Shown: positions 21,625 to 30,372 of the stretch, in pieces
Numbering within the stretch: the stretch's first letter is position 1
Layout: each line of letters opens with the position of its first letter
Source of the DNA: Pseudomonadota bacterium
Lineage (GTDB): Bacteria > Pseudomonadota > Gammaproteobacteria > Burkholderiales > Burkholderiaceae_C
Assembly: GCA_021815805.1 (NCBI GenBank)
Contig: JAKAZQ010000019.1
Location: 1 to 54,901, forward strand
Reading direction: 5' to 3'
Length of the DNA stretch: 54,901 nucleotides
Made by a program: the position numbers and the translations under genes
Notes under the pieces: model-generated
The model's input: only the letters and a program-made list of their open reading frames with translations
Database searches by the model: none
What the model was told of the DNA's origin: nothing

Positions 21625-22778
21625 GCGACGCGTCGCGCCGTCCGGCGCGCATCGGCGTGACCCTCGCGCTGCGCGACGGAGCCCAGTCGATCTGGGAAAA
21701 CGGCGCCTTCCAGAACGTCGTGTTCCTGGTGCGGCTGCTGCGTCGCCTGCCGCAGGTGGCGCGCGCCGTGATCGTGATCGCGCGCGACACGCCGGTGCGC
21801 ATCCCGGATGCCATGCTGCTGGCGGGCGCGGACCTGGAGATCGTCAACCTGCCGCAGGCCATGCACGACCTGGACCTGGTCATCGAGATGGGCGCGCAGT
21901 TGGACCCGCAGTGGCTGCGCGCATTCCAGTTGCGTGGCGGGCGCAATGTATGGATGCGTGTCGGCAACGACCATGTGATCGACGTCGAGCGCGCCCTGTT
22001 CGACCTGCCCGCGGCCAGCCTGTGCATGCGTCGCGGCGTGAGCGCGGTGTGGACCCTGCAGGAATATGAACACTCCTGCCACGACTATTTCGCGCTCACT
22101 GTGCGCGCACCGGTGCGCGTGCTGCCTCACCTGTGGACCCCCGAGTTCCTGGAACGCGGCAGCGCGGGCCTGCCGGCGCAGCAGGGCTTCGGCTACCGGC
22201 CGGGACGCCGCCGCTGGCGCCTGCTGGTGGCGGAGCCGAACCTGTGCATGGTGAAGACCAGCCTGGTTCCGCTGCTCGCCGCCGAGGCCCATTACCGCAG
22301 CCATCCAAAATCGGTGGAGATCGTGCGGGTGATGAACAGCGACAAGCTTCGTCACCACGCCGGCTTCGTGCAGATGGCGCAGACGCTCGACCTGGTACGC
22401 CACGACGCGGCGTCCTTCGACGATCGACTGCCGATGTTCGAACTGCTCGCGCTGCACGGCGATGCGCTGGTGTCCCATCACTGGGAGAACGGCCAGAACT
22501 ACCTGCACTACGAGGCGCTGTACGGCGCCTACCCGCTGATCCACAACTCCGGGTTCCTGCGCGGCAACGGCTACGCGTACCCCGGTTTCGACTGCGACGC
22601 CGCCGCCGCGGCCATCGAGCGCGCGTGGCGCGAGCACGACCGCGGGCTCGACGCCTACCGCGCGTCGGCGCACGCCTTCCTGAAGACCCTGGGCATCGAC
22701 CACGAGCCCAACCTGGCGGCCTATGCGCACGCGCTGCGCGAGGTGCTGGAGGCGCCGCCCGCAGGCTGTGCTGCCTGA
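21621..22778 (+). CDS. DUF2827-like protein B, GT-B-like
   Basis: The ATG overlaps the stop of protein A (ATGA at 21621-21624). The 385-residue product has the fuller DUF2827 pattern: IWENGAFQNVVFLVRLLRRL near the N-terminus, then LDLVIEMGAQLD, WTLQEYEHSC, LLVAEPNLCMVKTSLVPLLA and the C-terminal VSHHWENGQNYLHYEALYGA followed by YPLIHNSGFL. The last block looks like a GT-B donor-binding loop. It is the last gene of the adhesin operon and precedes a tRNA gene. Confidence 0.7.
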   Translation: MSDASRRPARIGVTLALRDGAQSIWENGAFQNVVFLVRLLRRLPQVARAVIVIARDTPVRIPDAMLLAGADLEIVNLPQAMHDLDLVIEMGAQLDPQWLRAFQLRGGRNVWMRVGNDHVIDVERALFDLPAASLCMRRGVSAVWTLQEYEHSCHDYFALTVRAPVRVLPHLWTPEFLERGSAGLPAQQGFGYRPGRRRWRLLVAEPNLCMVKTSLVPLLAAEAHYRSHPKSVEIVRVMNSDKLRHHAGFVQMAQTLDLVRHDAASFDDRLPMFELLALHGDALVSHHWENGQNYLHYEALYGAYPLIHNSGFLRGNGYAYPGFDCDAAAAAIERAWREHDRGLDAYRASAHAFLKTLGIDHEPNLAAYAHALREVLEAPPAGCAA

Positions 22779-22838
22779 GCCGGCGTGACGATACGCACCC
22801 ACAGGCGCTACCACATGCGCTACCATTGCAGGTTTGCC

Positions 22839-22914
22839 GCCGGTGTAGCTCAGTTGGTAGAGCAGCTCATTCGTAATGAGAAGGTCGAGGGTTCGATTCC
22901 TTTCACCGGCACCA
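22839..22914 (+). tRNA. tRNA-Thr (anticodon CGT)
   Basis: The 76-base gene includes the encoded CCA end. The acceptor stem GCCGGTG pairs with CACCGGC. The D arm gctcagttggtagagc and T arm ggttcgattcc are standard. The anticodon loop ttcgtaa gives CGT, which reads ACG (Thr). The sequence closely resembles E. coli thrW. The first anticodon-stem pair appears as G-A. Confidence 0.95.
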
Positions 22915-22922
22915 ATGAAATC

Positions 22923-22959
22923 AAGGACAAAGCCCGCCACCAGGCGGGCTTTGTCCTTT
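22923..22959 (+). terminator. Terminator after tRNA-Thr
   Basis: A perfect 16-bp inverted repeat (22923-22938 with 22943-22958, loop acca) has the GC core agcccgcc/ggcgggct and A/T-rich outer arms. It works in either direction and may also end the lipoprotein gene that points towards it. The 110 bases from here to that gene hold nothing else I recognise. Confidence 0.85.
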
Positions 22960-23069
22960 AACACGGGGGTTACGCTGGATCCCGATGCCCCCCTGTTCTC
23001 AGAGCACGGGCGAACAACGCCTTGGCCGTGCGGCCATCTGGAAGGCGAAATTCGACGGGCACCTCAGGT

Positions 23070-24968
23070 TCAGCCGCCGCTGGCGGTAAACGTGCCGCCG
23101 TCAGGCGAATGCGACCAGGTTCCGGACATCGTCCAGGCATTCGTCCCCGGAGTGAAGCCGCCGCTGAAGGTGGCGCCGCCGCTGGTTGCCCCGCTCAGCG
23201 TGAAGGTGCCATCGGAGGCGATTTTTCCTGTCGCCGTGAAGGAGCCGGTATTGCTCGAGGTTCCCGTGGCCGTGATGTCGCCGCTGCCGTCGACCACTGC
23301 GGTGAAGCTGCCGTAGCTCAGGCTGCCGGAGAAGGTGCCCGTGTACGAGCCGACGGGATAGATCGGCACCGGCTCGGTCGTTGTCGTCGTCGCTCCCGAT
23401 GCGTCGGTGGCCGCGCGCGTGATGGTGTAGACACCCGGCGTGAGCACGTCGAAGGTGTTGCTTGCCGACACCGTCTGCGGTGTCGGCGGCGTGCTGCCGA
23501 TCTGCGGCGGGGTCACCGTGGTCACCACCGAGAGCCCCGCGCTGTCGGGCGACGCGCTGCTGTCAGGGGTGATGGAGATGAGCTGTCCGGAGGTGCTGAT
23601 CGCACCGGGCGAGGTTTTCACGCACTCGGGCAGCGGCGGCGCTGCAACGACCGTCTGGGTCAAGCTGTACAGGGTGACCGGACCATAGACGATGCCCTGC
23701 CCCGGCGAACTCGTACCGGCCAGGCTCATGAGTTCCTGCGCGTTGGCCACCAGCAACTGACTGAAGGAGTCGCTCAGTTCCTTCGCTGGATCGACGGCGG
23801 GCCACGCTCCCGCCTGGCCGTCCCAGCTGTCACCGAGTTGCGACCCGATGCTGCTGGCCAGCGTCGGGCTCGTCGCGCGCGGATCCAGGCGTGCCTGCAC
23901 GTTTTCCGTGTAGCTGAGGTTCCCCGTCAGGCTGGCGACGTCGAACACGGTGACCGAGAATTCCAGGCCCGCCTGCACGGTGGCCCCCACCGATGCCGTC
24001 AGCGTGGTGCAGGGTACGAACTGGCTCAGGTCGGCCGAACTCATCTGGAGTGGCGTCGTATCCGGGGTCGTCTGGTTGCTCGTCGTCGGCGCCGAGGGAT
24101 AGGAGACCCCCACCGAGATCTGCTGGGAGAAATTGACCGGCCAGGTGCCCTTCAGTTCGCTGTTGGCGTTGACGATGATGTTCAGAGGAAGGGTGATTCC
24201 GGCAGGGATTGCACCGATGTCGAACGGGATCGTCGGCGAGGCGATCGGGATCGTCAGACTCCCCGCTGCCGAAGCCGTCGCCGTCAGCGTGCCGGTGACG
24301 GCGACCTGGCCGTTGAACCGCACGGCAGCAATCGGCGTCGATAACGAGTAGTCGTAGTCGACTGTCCCGGTCAGCGTGGCCGTCAGCGTTCCGCTGACCC
24401 CTCCCACGTTGACCGGGATGGAATAGACGACGGGGTGGAGGCTGATCTGGCCCGCCGTGAGCGCCAGCAGACTGCTGGCGCGAATCGGCTGCGCCAGGCT
24501 CCGAAAGCCCGACGCCGTGACATGGGGCGCCGGATTCGGCGACATCGACGCCAGGTCGAACGATCCCTGCGCCTCGGCCGTGCTCAGCAAGGCGGAAATC
24601 GGCGGCCGCCCCAGCACCAAATGCAGGCCATCGGCCTGCGCGTTGGCCGAGACGACCTGGTAGGGAACGTTGTTCGCGACGATCACCTGCCCCGCGGCCA
24701 GGGCCATCGACGCCGGAACGGTCCACTGCGTATCTCCGTTGGCATCGATATTCGTCGTCACCGAAATGCTCTGCACCTCGGCGGCGCTCAGGATCCGCAC
24801 GTTCTGCTGGTAGCTCCCGGTGCCGACGACCGGCAGCGAGCCTGCCCCCGGGTTCGCCGCCGTGCCGCCGCTGCCCCCGCCTCCGCCGCATGCGCCGAGC
24901 GATAGCACCATCACGCCAAGCGCGAGCCAGCGCGAAAGGAAGGAATACCTCGCGATCGTCGACTTCAT
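23070..24968 (-). CDS. Large putative lipoprotein, Ser/Thr/Gly-rich, unknown function
   Basis: The start at 24968 is chosen because a GGGAG ribosome-binding site lies about 8 bases upstream. The frame is open for 38 more codons without one. The 632-residue product has a lipoprotein signal (LALGVMVLSLGAC, Cys27) followed by a polyglycine stretch. The rest is beta-rich, low in charge and rich in Ser, Thr and Gly. The region near 180-270 has FNGQVAVTGTLTATASAAGS-like strands. The C-terminal 100 residues repeat G-(S/T)-F-(T/S) motifs (GSYTGTFSGSLSYGSFTAVV, later GATFSGGFTPGTNAWTMSG). It is probably an outer-membrane-anchored surface protein. No enzyme motif is visible. Confidence 0.75.
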   Translation of the reverse strand: MKSTIARYSFLSRWLALGVMVLSLGACGGGGGSGGTAANPGAGSLPVVGTGSYQQNVRILSAAEVQSISVTTNIDANGDTQWTVPASMALAAGQVIVANNVPYQVVSANAQADGLHLVLGRPPISALLSTAEAQGSFDLASMSPNPAPHVTASGFRSLAQPIRASSLLALTAGQISLHPVVYSIPVNVGGVSGTLTATLTGTVDYDYSLSTPIAAVRFNGQVAVTGTLTATASAAGSLTIPIASPTIPFDIGAIPAGITLPLNIIVNANSELKGTWPVNFSQQISVGVSYPSAPTTSNQTTPDTTPLQMSSADLSQFVPCTTLTASVGATVQAGLEFSVTVFDVASLTGNLSYTENVQARLDPRATSPTLASSIGSQLGDSWDGQAGAWPAVDPAKELSDSFSQLLVANAQELMSLAGTSSPGQGIVYGPVTLYSLTQTVVAAPPLPECVKTSPGAISTSGQLISITPDSSASPDSAGLSVVTTVTPPQIGSTPPTPQTVSASNTFDVLTPGVYTITRAATDASGATTTTTEPVPIYPVGSYTGTFSGSLSYGSFTAVVDGSGDITATGTSSNTGSFTATGKIASDGTFTLSGATSGGATFSGGFTPGTNAWTMSGTWSHSPDGGTFTASGG

Positions 24969-25483
24969 CAGCATCTCCCGGCCGTGCACGGCAAACGAAT
25001 CGAAGGGGAAACTGGCGCCCAAGCCCGTGGCGGGATGGTAATCGATACGAATGGCAACGCGCTGCAACATTGCGCCCATCACATGGAATCAGGCTTGAAG
25101 CGCCCATTCATCATGGATGGGTGGATCGGCGTTGCGCTGCGGAGAAGGGGCCTGCACATATCCGCCAGGCGGTGTACAGGAGCAGGCGCGGCGGCTCGAT
25201 CGTGGCAACCCGACGCGCGCACGTGCGCATGTACCGAATGATGCTGCGGGCATGCCCGCGAGCGGGACTTTTCGCCGCAGCGCAGCCTCCAAGACACGAA
25301 TTCGAGGCGCGGCCCCTTCACCCGTGCCCATCCACATCTTCCAGCAAGGAGCTTGTGCCGATGCAGAACCGGCTTGTGGGGTGGTGGGAACTGGAACGCC
25401 AAGCGTTCCGGAGGGGCATCGCGCAGAAGATCGCATCGATGCGGAACTGGCGTGTGGGAGTCCTGTACGGGGCTCGGATCACC

Positions 25484-25511
25484 AAAGCCCGCCACTCGGC
25501 GGGCTTTGTTT
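25484..25511 (+). terminator. Rho-independent terminator
   Basis: Stem aaagcccgcc (25484-25493)/ggcgggcttt (25498-25507), loop actc, then gtttt. It is nearly the same stem as that after tRNA-Thr and is also preceded by acca. The transcript it ends is not identified. Confidence 0.7.
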
Positions 25512-25602
25512 TCGGGGTTGCGCGGGGGTTCCGTTGGCGCCGGCTGTGCCCCTGTTCTTCCCCTGTTCTCAGCGCACCAGTCGGCGGGCGCACCGCGCTG
25601 CT

Positions 25603-25640
25603 GCGCCTGCGCGCGGCCCCCTGGGGTATTGGAACAGCCT
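25603..25640 (+). repeat. Remnant of the right end of the 266-bp MITE-like element
   Basis: The stretch matches the right end of the element at 36792-37057 (gcgcctgcgcgcggcccc, then ctggggtatt, then aacagcct) with about two mismatches. No left end is found nearby, so it is a decayed, truncated copy. Confidence 0.75.
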
Positions 25641-25700
25641 CAGCGTGGGTTCAGCATCGCCACCCATAATCCGCGCCGTCCCAGCCCCCCCGCTGCTGCC

Positions 25701-26000
25701 ATGCGCCACGCCAACCGAGAGCTTGCTGGTCACATCCTGCCGACCTCGGCCACGATGGTCGGGGTGTGCATGACCGTCGTGTCGATCATCCAACTGCTGC
25801 ACCTCGGGCATTTCGCGACCCTGGTGGACCGCTTTCTCGCGCTCGACAGCCTGCTGTTCCTGCTCAGCGCCCTGCTGTCGTACCTGTCGCTGCGCCGGCG
25901 CCCGGCCGAGGCGCTCGAGGCCCACGCGGATCTGGCCTTCATGACCGGGCTGACCATCATGGCGGCGTGCAGCGTGCTGCTTGCGTTCTCGCTGATCTGA
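25701..26000 (+). CDS. Small membrane protein, unknown function
   Basis: The 99-residue product has three predicted membrane segments: around residues 12-30 (TSATMVGVCMTVVSIIQLL), 38-60 (ALDSLLFLLSALLSYLSL) and 76-97 (FMTGLTIMAACSVLLAFSLI). A short basic/acidic loop (RRRPAEALEAHAD) lies between the last two. The ILPTSATMVGVC start is a pattern I associate with a small conserved bacterial membrane family of unknown role. No good ribosome-binding site is seen. It is followed by the SDR gene 119 bases later. Confidence 0.65.
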   Translation: MRHANRELAGHILPTSATMVGVCMTVVSIIQLLHLGHFATLVDRFLALDSLLFLLSALLSYLSLRRRPAEALEAHADLAFMTGLTIMAACSVLLAFSLI

Positions 26001-26119
26001 GACTGCAAGGCCCGCCGTGCCCGGCGGCGGCGGCGGCGCCGGCCCGGGCTCGTAGCCGCGGGTGTACCCTGAACACGTGCGCGCAAGCCACCCATCGCGA
26101 GCATCGCAAACACGAACCC

Positions 26120-26809
26120 ATGCCCACCGTACTGATCACGGGAGCCAGCCGGGGTATCGGCCGCGCATCGGCCGTCACGCTCGCGGCCCAGGGCTGGGAG
26201 GTTCTGGCGGGGGTTCGCGACCCCCTGGCGGCGCCTTCCGGCACGCAGGCCGAGCGCGTCGACATGGCCGACCCCGAGTCCATCGCGGCGCTGGCGCGGC
26301 GCCTGCGGGGCCGCGGCCAGTCGCTCGACGCACTGGTGAACAACGCCGGGGTGTACGAACAGGCGCGGCGCCTGATCTGGGATGTCAACGTGCTCGGCCC
26401 CTTGCGCCTGACGCTGGCCCTCGAGGAACTGCTGGCCCCGGGCGCGCGCGTCGTGATGGTCACGAGCGGGCTCGGCAGCTTGTCGGCGCAGCCCCCGGAG
26501 CTGGTCAGGCGCCTGCGCGCGCCGGGGCTTTCCCTGGACGACCTGCACGGCATGGCGCGCGAAGCGCCGGGCGGCTATGGAGCAAGCAAGGCCGCGCTCA
26601 CGGCCATGGCGCGCGTGTTCGCCAATCGCCTGCGCGCTCGCGGTATCCTGGTCAACGCAATCAGCCCCGGCTGGGTGAGCACCGACATGGGCGGCGCCAA
26701 CGCGCCGCGCTCTGTGCAGCAAGGCGCGGCCAGCGTGCTGTGGGGAGTGCACTTGCCGATGGGTGGCCCCTCGGGCGGGTGCTTCGAGGACGGCTTGCCG
26801 ATGGAGTGA
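26120..26809 (+). CDS. Short-chain dehydrogenase/reductase (SDR)
   Basis: The 229-residue oxidoreductase has the NAD(P)-binding TGASRGIG (residues 7-14), the NNAG motif near 75 and the catalytic YGASK (Tyr153, Lys157), followed by NAISPGWVSTDM. An Arg after the first glycine motif favours NADPH. It resembles carbonyl-reductase/csgA-like SDRs that act on small aldehydes or ketones. The substrate cannot be inferred, and the neighbours give no pathway. Confidence 0.9.
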   Translation: MPTVLITGASRGIGRASAVTLAAQGWEVLAGVRDPLAAPSGTQAERVDMADPESIAALARRLRGRGQSLDALVNNAGVYEQARRLIWDVNVLGPLRLTLALEELLAPGARVVMVTSGLGSLSAQPPELVRRLRAPGLSLDDLHGMAREAPGGYGASKAALTAMARVFANRLRARGILVNAISPGWVSTDMGGANAPRSVQQGAASVLWGVHLPMGGPSGGCFEDGLPME

Positions 26810-27850
26810 GCGTTGCCTGGCCCGCAACAGCCGCTGCGCGAAATGACCGGAGCGCCCGCGGCCAGCATGGCTCCTGGTGACGCAGCGAATCGGCGACCGG
26901 GACTCCAGCGCAGGCTTGCACCGGTGGTCTGCGGCAATCGACCGAAGTCACGGCCCGGCAGGCGCTGGTTTCCCACCTTCCATCCATGGCCTTGCCTGCG
27001 CTGCGTCGATCACGCCAACGGAGCAGGCAGCCAGCCGACGGTCGACCGATGCTCAGCGGCCAGGCTCGGGCAGCTTGAATGCAGGATTCACCCCAAGGTG
27101 GTATCGGTATGCGCTGCAGCAACCGGGACTGCGCGCCGAGCCGATCTCGTTGCATTCATCCCATGGCCGGGATGCCCATGCCGCGTCGGCCCTCGGCATG
27201 CCGGTGGTCCGCTGCAAGCGCTGCGCTCAACGTCCGCAACGCCTGCCCGGCGCGCCGGATCACGCGATGCGCCATCTGGCACAACGGCCCCCGCTGCCGG
27301 GCTCGGCGACCGCCCGACAGGATCGACGTCACGCGCGTCGGGCGGCGCGCCGGCGATTCCGGCGGACAACGACAGGGCCCGCAAAGACCCCGTCGCCACG
27401 GTCCTGCGTCCGAGCGAGATCAGGCGCGGCTCGCCCGGTTTCATCACCGACACCTGCAGCGAAGGCGCGATCTGCGCCGCGGCTTGGCGAATTCAGCGCC
27501 CGCCTCGGTTCCGAGCACCAGCCCGTTGTGCGCGTGGTGCACCGCAATGGCGTGGCGGATTCCCCACCCTGGTGTCCTGTCCCGTAACTCCGTACCTACC
27601 TGGCATTTCGTTCGTGTGCCTGCGGGAGCGATCATCGGTTGGCCGCACAGGGCCCCGCAGGCGCCGAACCCTGCGGGCTGGGCCGGTTCGGGGCGCATGC
27701 AGCCGCAGCGCATCCGTGGGATCTGCATCGCCTCGGACGCCACCGACGGCATGCCACGGGTGCGCGCCGAGCCGATCGACCGGGGCGAACACGGCAGCCG
27801 CAACGTTGCCCCTGTTCTCGACCAGCAGCGCCGCACCGATCGTGCAGGCG
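26810..27850. other. 1-kb gene-poor region with decayed coding traces
   Basis: No reading frame here has a convincing start, composition or domain. On the - strand two pieces in different frames read as if once joined: AIAVHHAHNGLVLGTEAGAE (about 27465-27550), then, after a frame change, VMKPGEPRLISLGRRTVATG (about 27390-27450). This could be a frameshifted pseudogene, but I do not recognise the family. The end of the region holds a copy of the repeat also found at 54.7 kb. Confidence 0.35.
27573..27706 (+). repeat. Copy 1 of the tgtcctgtcccgtaa repeat
   Basis: It shares tgtcctgtcccgtaa, then a 37-base block beginning tacctggcatttcgttcgtg, then a 23-base block beginning gggccccgcaggcgccgaac with the copy at 54715. 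An 8-base insertion and a much shorter middle distinguish this copy. It resembles a small mobile or extragenic repeat; the family is unknown to me. Confidence 0.8.
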
Positions 27851-28423
27851 CTACGGGCCGATGCGCTGGTAGCTCGTGATCTCGTCGCCGAACCACGAGG
27901 TCTGCTCGCCGACCCTCAGCGTCTGGCCCGGCACGATGCTGCGGTAGGCGTGCGCCGAGACGCAGACGTGGTGGCGCTCGCCGGGGCCGCTCAGGCGCGC
28001 GATGCGCAGCGTGTCGCACGATGCCAGGCGCTGCTCCCGGATGTATTTCCCGGTCACCGCGTAGGTCGAGAACCGCGTGTCGCCGAAGACGGTGTTGCAA
28101 AACGAATCGATGAACAGCACCAGCGCGAGCATGCACAACAGCGCCACCAGCAGCGATTGCTGCCAGGCGCGACCCGCGCCGAACACCTGGGGCTCGTCGT
28201 CGCTGCTGCCGAATCGGCGCGGGCGCACGCAGCCGACCAGACGACGGCGCAGATGGTTGGCGAGCCAGACCGTGGCCAGCAGCAGCGGCGCGACGCTGGC
28301 GAGCGCGAAGCCGCGGCTCGGTTCGAAATTGCGATGGGTCAGCGCCATCGCGCCCAGCGCGACCAGCGCGCCGATGGGCAGCACGGTGAACCACCACGGG
28401 GTCGGCTTGGCGGGTTCGGGCAT
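27851..28423 (-). CDS. Membrane protein, unknown function
   Basis: The 190-residue protein has two N-terminal hydrophobic segments (WFTVLPIGALVALGAMAL and FALASVAPLLLATVWLAN), a cytoplasmic loop rich in Arg, and a third segment (LLVALLCMLALVLFIDSF). A roughly 75-residue C-terminal domain with two Cys (LASCDTLRI, HHVCVSA) should lie in the periplasm. The Cys pair, the YRSIVPGQTLRVGEQ stretch and the terminal DEITSYQRIGP suggest a folded beta domain. No known family is recognised. Its start region is divergent from the patatin-like gene. Confidence 0.65.
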   Translation of the reverse strand: MPEPAKPTPWWFTVLPIGALVALGAMALTHRNFEPSRGFALASVAPLLLATVWLANHLRRRLVGCVRPRRFGSSDDEPQVFGAGRAWQQSLLVALLCMLALVLFIDSFCNTVFGDTRFSTYAVTGKYIREQRLASCDTLRIARLSGPGERHHVCVSAHAYRSIVPGQTLRVGEQTSWFGDEITSYQRIGP

Positions 28424-28535
28424 CGTTCGTGACGCGCCACACGGCGATGGTTACGATGCATCGATGCTAGCCTGCGCCGCCGCGCCGCGCCATCGTTGCG
28501 CGCGCGTGGCGTGTCGCGCCACTACCATCGTCGCC

Positions 28536-29483
28536 ATGCAGCAGGCCGCGACCGCCCCGCCCTGCGCCGATGCCGCGGCGCGCGATGCCGCCGCGCCGCG
28601 CGCGCGCGAAGTGCTGGCCGGTTTCGCCAATCTGGTGTTCGCCGGCGGAGGCAACCGCTGCTGGTGGCAAAGCGGGGTCTGGCAGGTGCTGCGCCCGGCC
28701 GGACTGGCGCCGCGCGCGATCGCCGGCGTGTCGGCCGGCGCCGCCACTGCCTGCATGCTGCTGGCCGACCGGGGCGAACCGGCGTTGGCGCACTATCTGC
28801 AGATCACCGCTCGGCTGCGGCGCAATTTCCAGCCCGAGCGCTGGCTGCGCGGGGAAGCTGCTTTCCCGCACGCGCGGATCTATCGCGACGCACTGCTGCG
28901 GCTGCTCGATGCCGACGCGCTGCAGCGCTTGCGCGCGCAGCCGCCGGTGTACGTGCAGGTCGCGCGCCCGCCGCGCTGGCTGCCGGGGCACAGTGCGCTG
29001 CTGGCCGGCATGCTGGCGTACCAGTTCGACAAGAAGCTGCGGCGCGCGCTGCATCCGCGTGCCGGTCATGCGCTGGGCTTCCGCGCCGAAGTGCTGCGCG
29101 CGCAGGACTGCGCGACTCCCGAGCAACTCGCCGACCTGCTGCTGGCGTCGTCGTGCACGCCGCCGTTCACGCCGGCGCTGCGCCTGCACGGACGCGCGGT
29201 GCTCGATGGCGGCATGGTCGACAACGTGCCGGTACAGGCACTGCCGGCGCCGCACGCGCCCACCCTGGTGCTGCTCACGCGGCGCTACCCGCGGCCCTTG
29301 CCGCGCAGCGAGCAGCGCAGCTACCTGCAACCGTCGCGCCCGGTGCCGGTGGCAGGCTGGGATTGCACCGATGGCGCCGGCATCCGCGCCGCGCTCGCAC
29401 TCGGGCGCGACGATGCCTGCGCCTTGCTCGAGCGCCTGCGGCGCGAAGGCCGCGCGGCGCTGCTCGGGCCGCCGCGAACCTGA
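28536..29483 (+). CDS. Patatin-like phospholipase
   Basis: The 315-residue protein has the patatin catalytic dyad: the oxyanion-hole Gly-rich loop FAGGGNRCWW (36-44), the nucleophile GVSAG (Ser66) and the Asp in VLDGGMVDNVPV. Such enzymes hydrolyse acyl groups of phospholipids or other lipids. No signal peptide is visible, so it is probably cytoplasmic or membrane-associated. The N-terminal 25 residues are Ala-rich. The start at 28536 is the first Met giving the normal spacing to the glycine loop. Confidence 0.85.
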   Translation: MQQAATAPPCADAAARDAAAPRAREVLAGFANLVFAGGGNRCWWQSGVWQVLRPAGLAPRAIAGVSAGAATACMLLADRGEPALAHYLQITARLRRNFQPERWLRGEAAFPHARIYRDALLRLLDADALQRLRAQPPVYVQVARPPRWLPGHSALLAGMLAYQFDKKLRRALHPRAGHALGFRAEVLRAQDCATPEQLADLLLASSCTPPFTPALRLHGRAVLDGGMVDNVPVQALPAPHAPTLVLLTRRYPRPLPRSEQRSYLQPSRPVPVAGWDCTDGAGIRAALALGRDDACALLERLRREGRAALLGPPRT

Positions 29484-29873
29484 GCGCCGGGCGCCGGCCT
29501 GCGGGCGCTGCAGGCGCGGCTGCTCGGAGCCCGAATGTCCGGCAGGACTGGATTGCGGTCAGGGGGGAGCCGGTGAACAGGCATCCGGCACTTCAACCGC
29601 CCACCCGGCCGTTGTCGATCCCGCAACGCGCCATACGCACCAGCTTGTGGACGTGCACCACCTGCGCCATGCCCGGCAGCGTCGGGGATCACGGTCGATG
29701 CGATACTCGCGGACAAGGCTTGCACGACGGCCATGCCGGCAGCGCAAGCCTGCGCAGCCCCGCCGCTGCGGGCCCATGCGCGCACTGCGCAGCCCGGCAT
29801 GCCGCGCTGTGCTCCCGTTCCCCGCTCTCGATTCCCGCTCCCGATTCCCGCTCCTGCCGTGACTGCACATTGG
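29484..29873. other. 390-bp region without a confident gene
   Basis: Only low-complexity and short direct repeats are visible, such as ctcgattcccgctc/ctcccgattcccgctc at about 29825-29852. Long frames on both strands look like GC-driven artefacts. Confidence 0.4.
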
Positions 29874-30158
29874 ATGATCAGCCTGCACGCGATCTGGGCC
29901 CGGCTTCCCTGGTGGAACTGGGCGCTGCAGATCGTGGGCCTCGTGAGTTCCTACATCGGCGCCGAACTCAACGCGCGCATGCGCGTGGAGGGCTTCTACG
30001 TCTGGCTGCTCGCCAACGTCGTGCTGTTCGTCGTGCACGTGGCGTCGGGCCTGTGGGCGCTGGCGCTGCTCGACGCCGCCTACTTTCGCATCAACGTCAA
30101 GGGCATCCGCCACTGGACACGGCCCGGCGCCTCGGCCGGCGTGACGGCAGCCTCCTGA
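29874..30158 (+). CDS. Small PnuC-like membrane protein
   Basis: The 94-residue protein starts at ATG 29874 (a GTG at 29859 is also possible). It has two strong membrane segments: WALQIVGLVSSYIGAEL and FYVWLLANVVLFVVHVASGL, followed by WALALLDAAYFRINVKGIRH. The order of W, N and YxxxxxxGxxxW residues recalls the C-terminal half of PnuC-type nicotinamide riboside transporters, but at this size it cannot be a complete transporter by itself. It is a short stand-alone family member or an unrelated small membrane protein. Confidence 0.55.
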   Translation: MISLHAIWARLPWWNWALQIVGLVSSYIGAELNARMRVEGFYVWLLANVVLFVVHVASGLWALALLDAAYFRINVKGIRHWTRPGASAGVTAAS

Positions 30159-30247
30159 GGCCCGCGGGCCGGTGGACCGGCACGCCGGACGCCCGCATGC
30201 GCCCCGCGCACGACACGCCGGCGGGGCGCGCGAGCGGCGCATGCGCG

Positions 30248-30276
30248 AAAAAAAGCCCCGGCGCGCGGCCGGGGGC
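30248..30276 (-). terminator. Rho-independent terminator of the peroxidase operon
   Basis: Read on the - strand, a GC-rich stem (30276-30267 with 30262-30255, loop gcgc) is followed by seven T (30254-30248). It lies about 100 bases after the stop of the di-haem peroxidase gene. Confidence 0.8.
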
Positions 30277-30372
30277 AATCAGCGGGGAAACCAGACTTCA
30301 GGCTGAAGACTAGGACCGGCTTGTTGCTGGCGCGTTGCCGCAACGTTTCCAGGCCCGACAACGCGTTACGCG

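Larger units (their letters stand above)
24969..25700. other. 732-bp region without a confident gene
   Basis: It holds the upstream region of the lipoprotein gene, a 14-bp palindrome gcgggcatgcccgc near 25249-25262, a Rho-independent terminator at 25484-25511 and a remnant of the 266-bp element at 25603-25640. A short ORF could start at 25361 (+): it has AAGGAG nine bases upstream and begins MQNRLVGWWELERQAFRRG, but it reads through the terminator to 25669, so I do not call it. The terminator suggests some short transcript ends here. Confidence 0.5.

Noticed and set aside
26813..28432. 539-codon + strand frame
   Set aside because: Crosses a repeat and the opposite-strand membrane-protein gene, with no recognisable domain.
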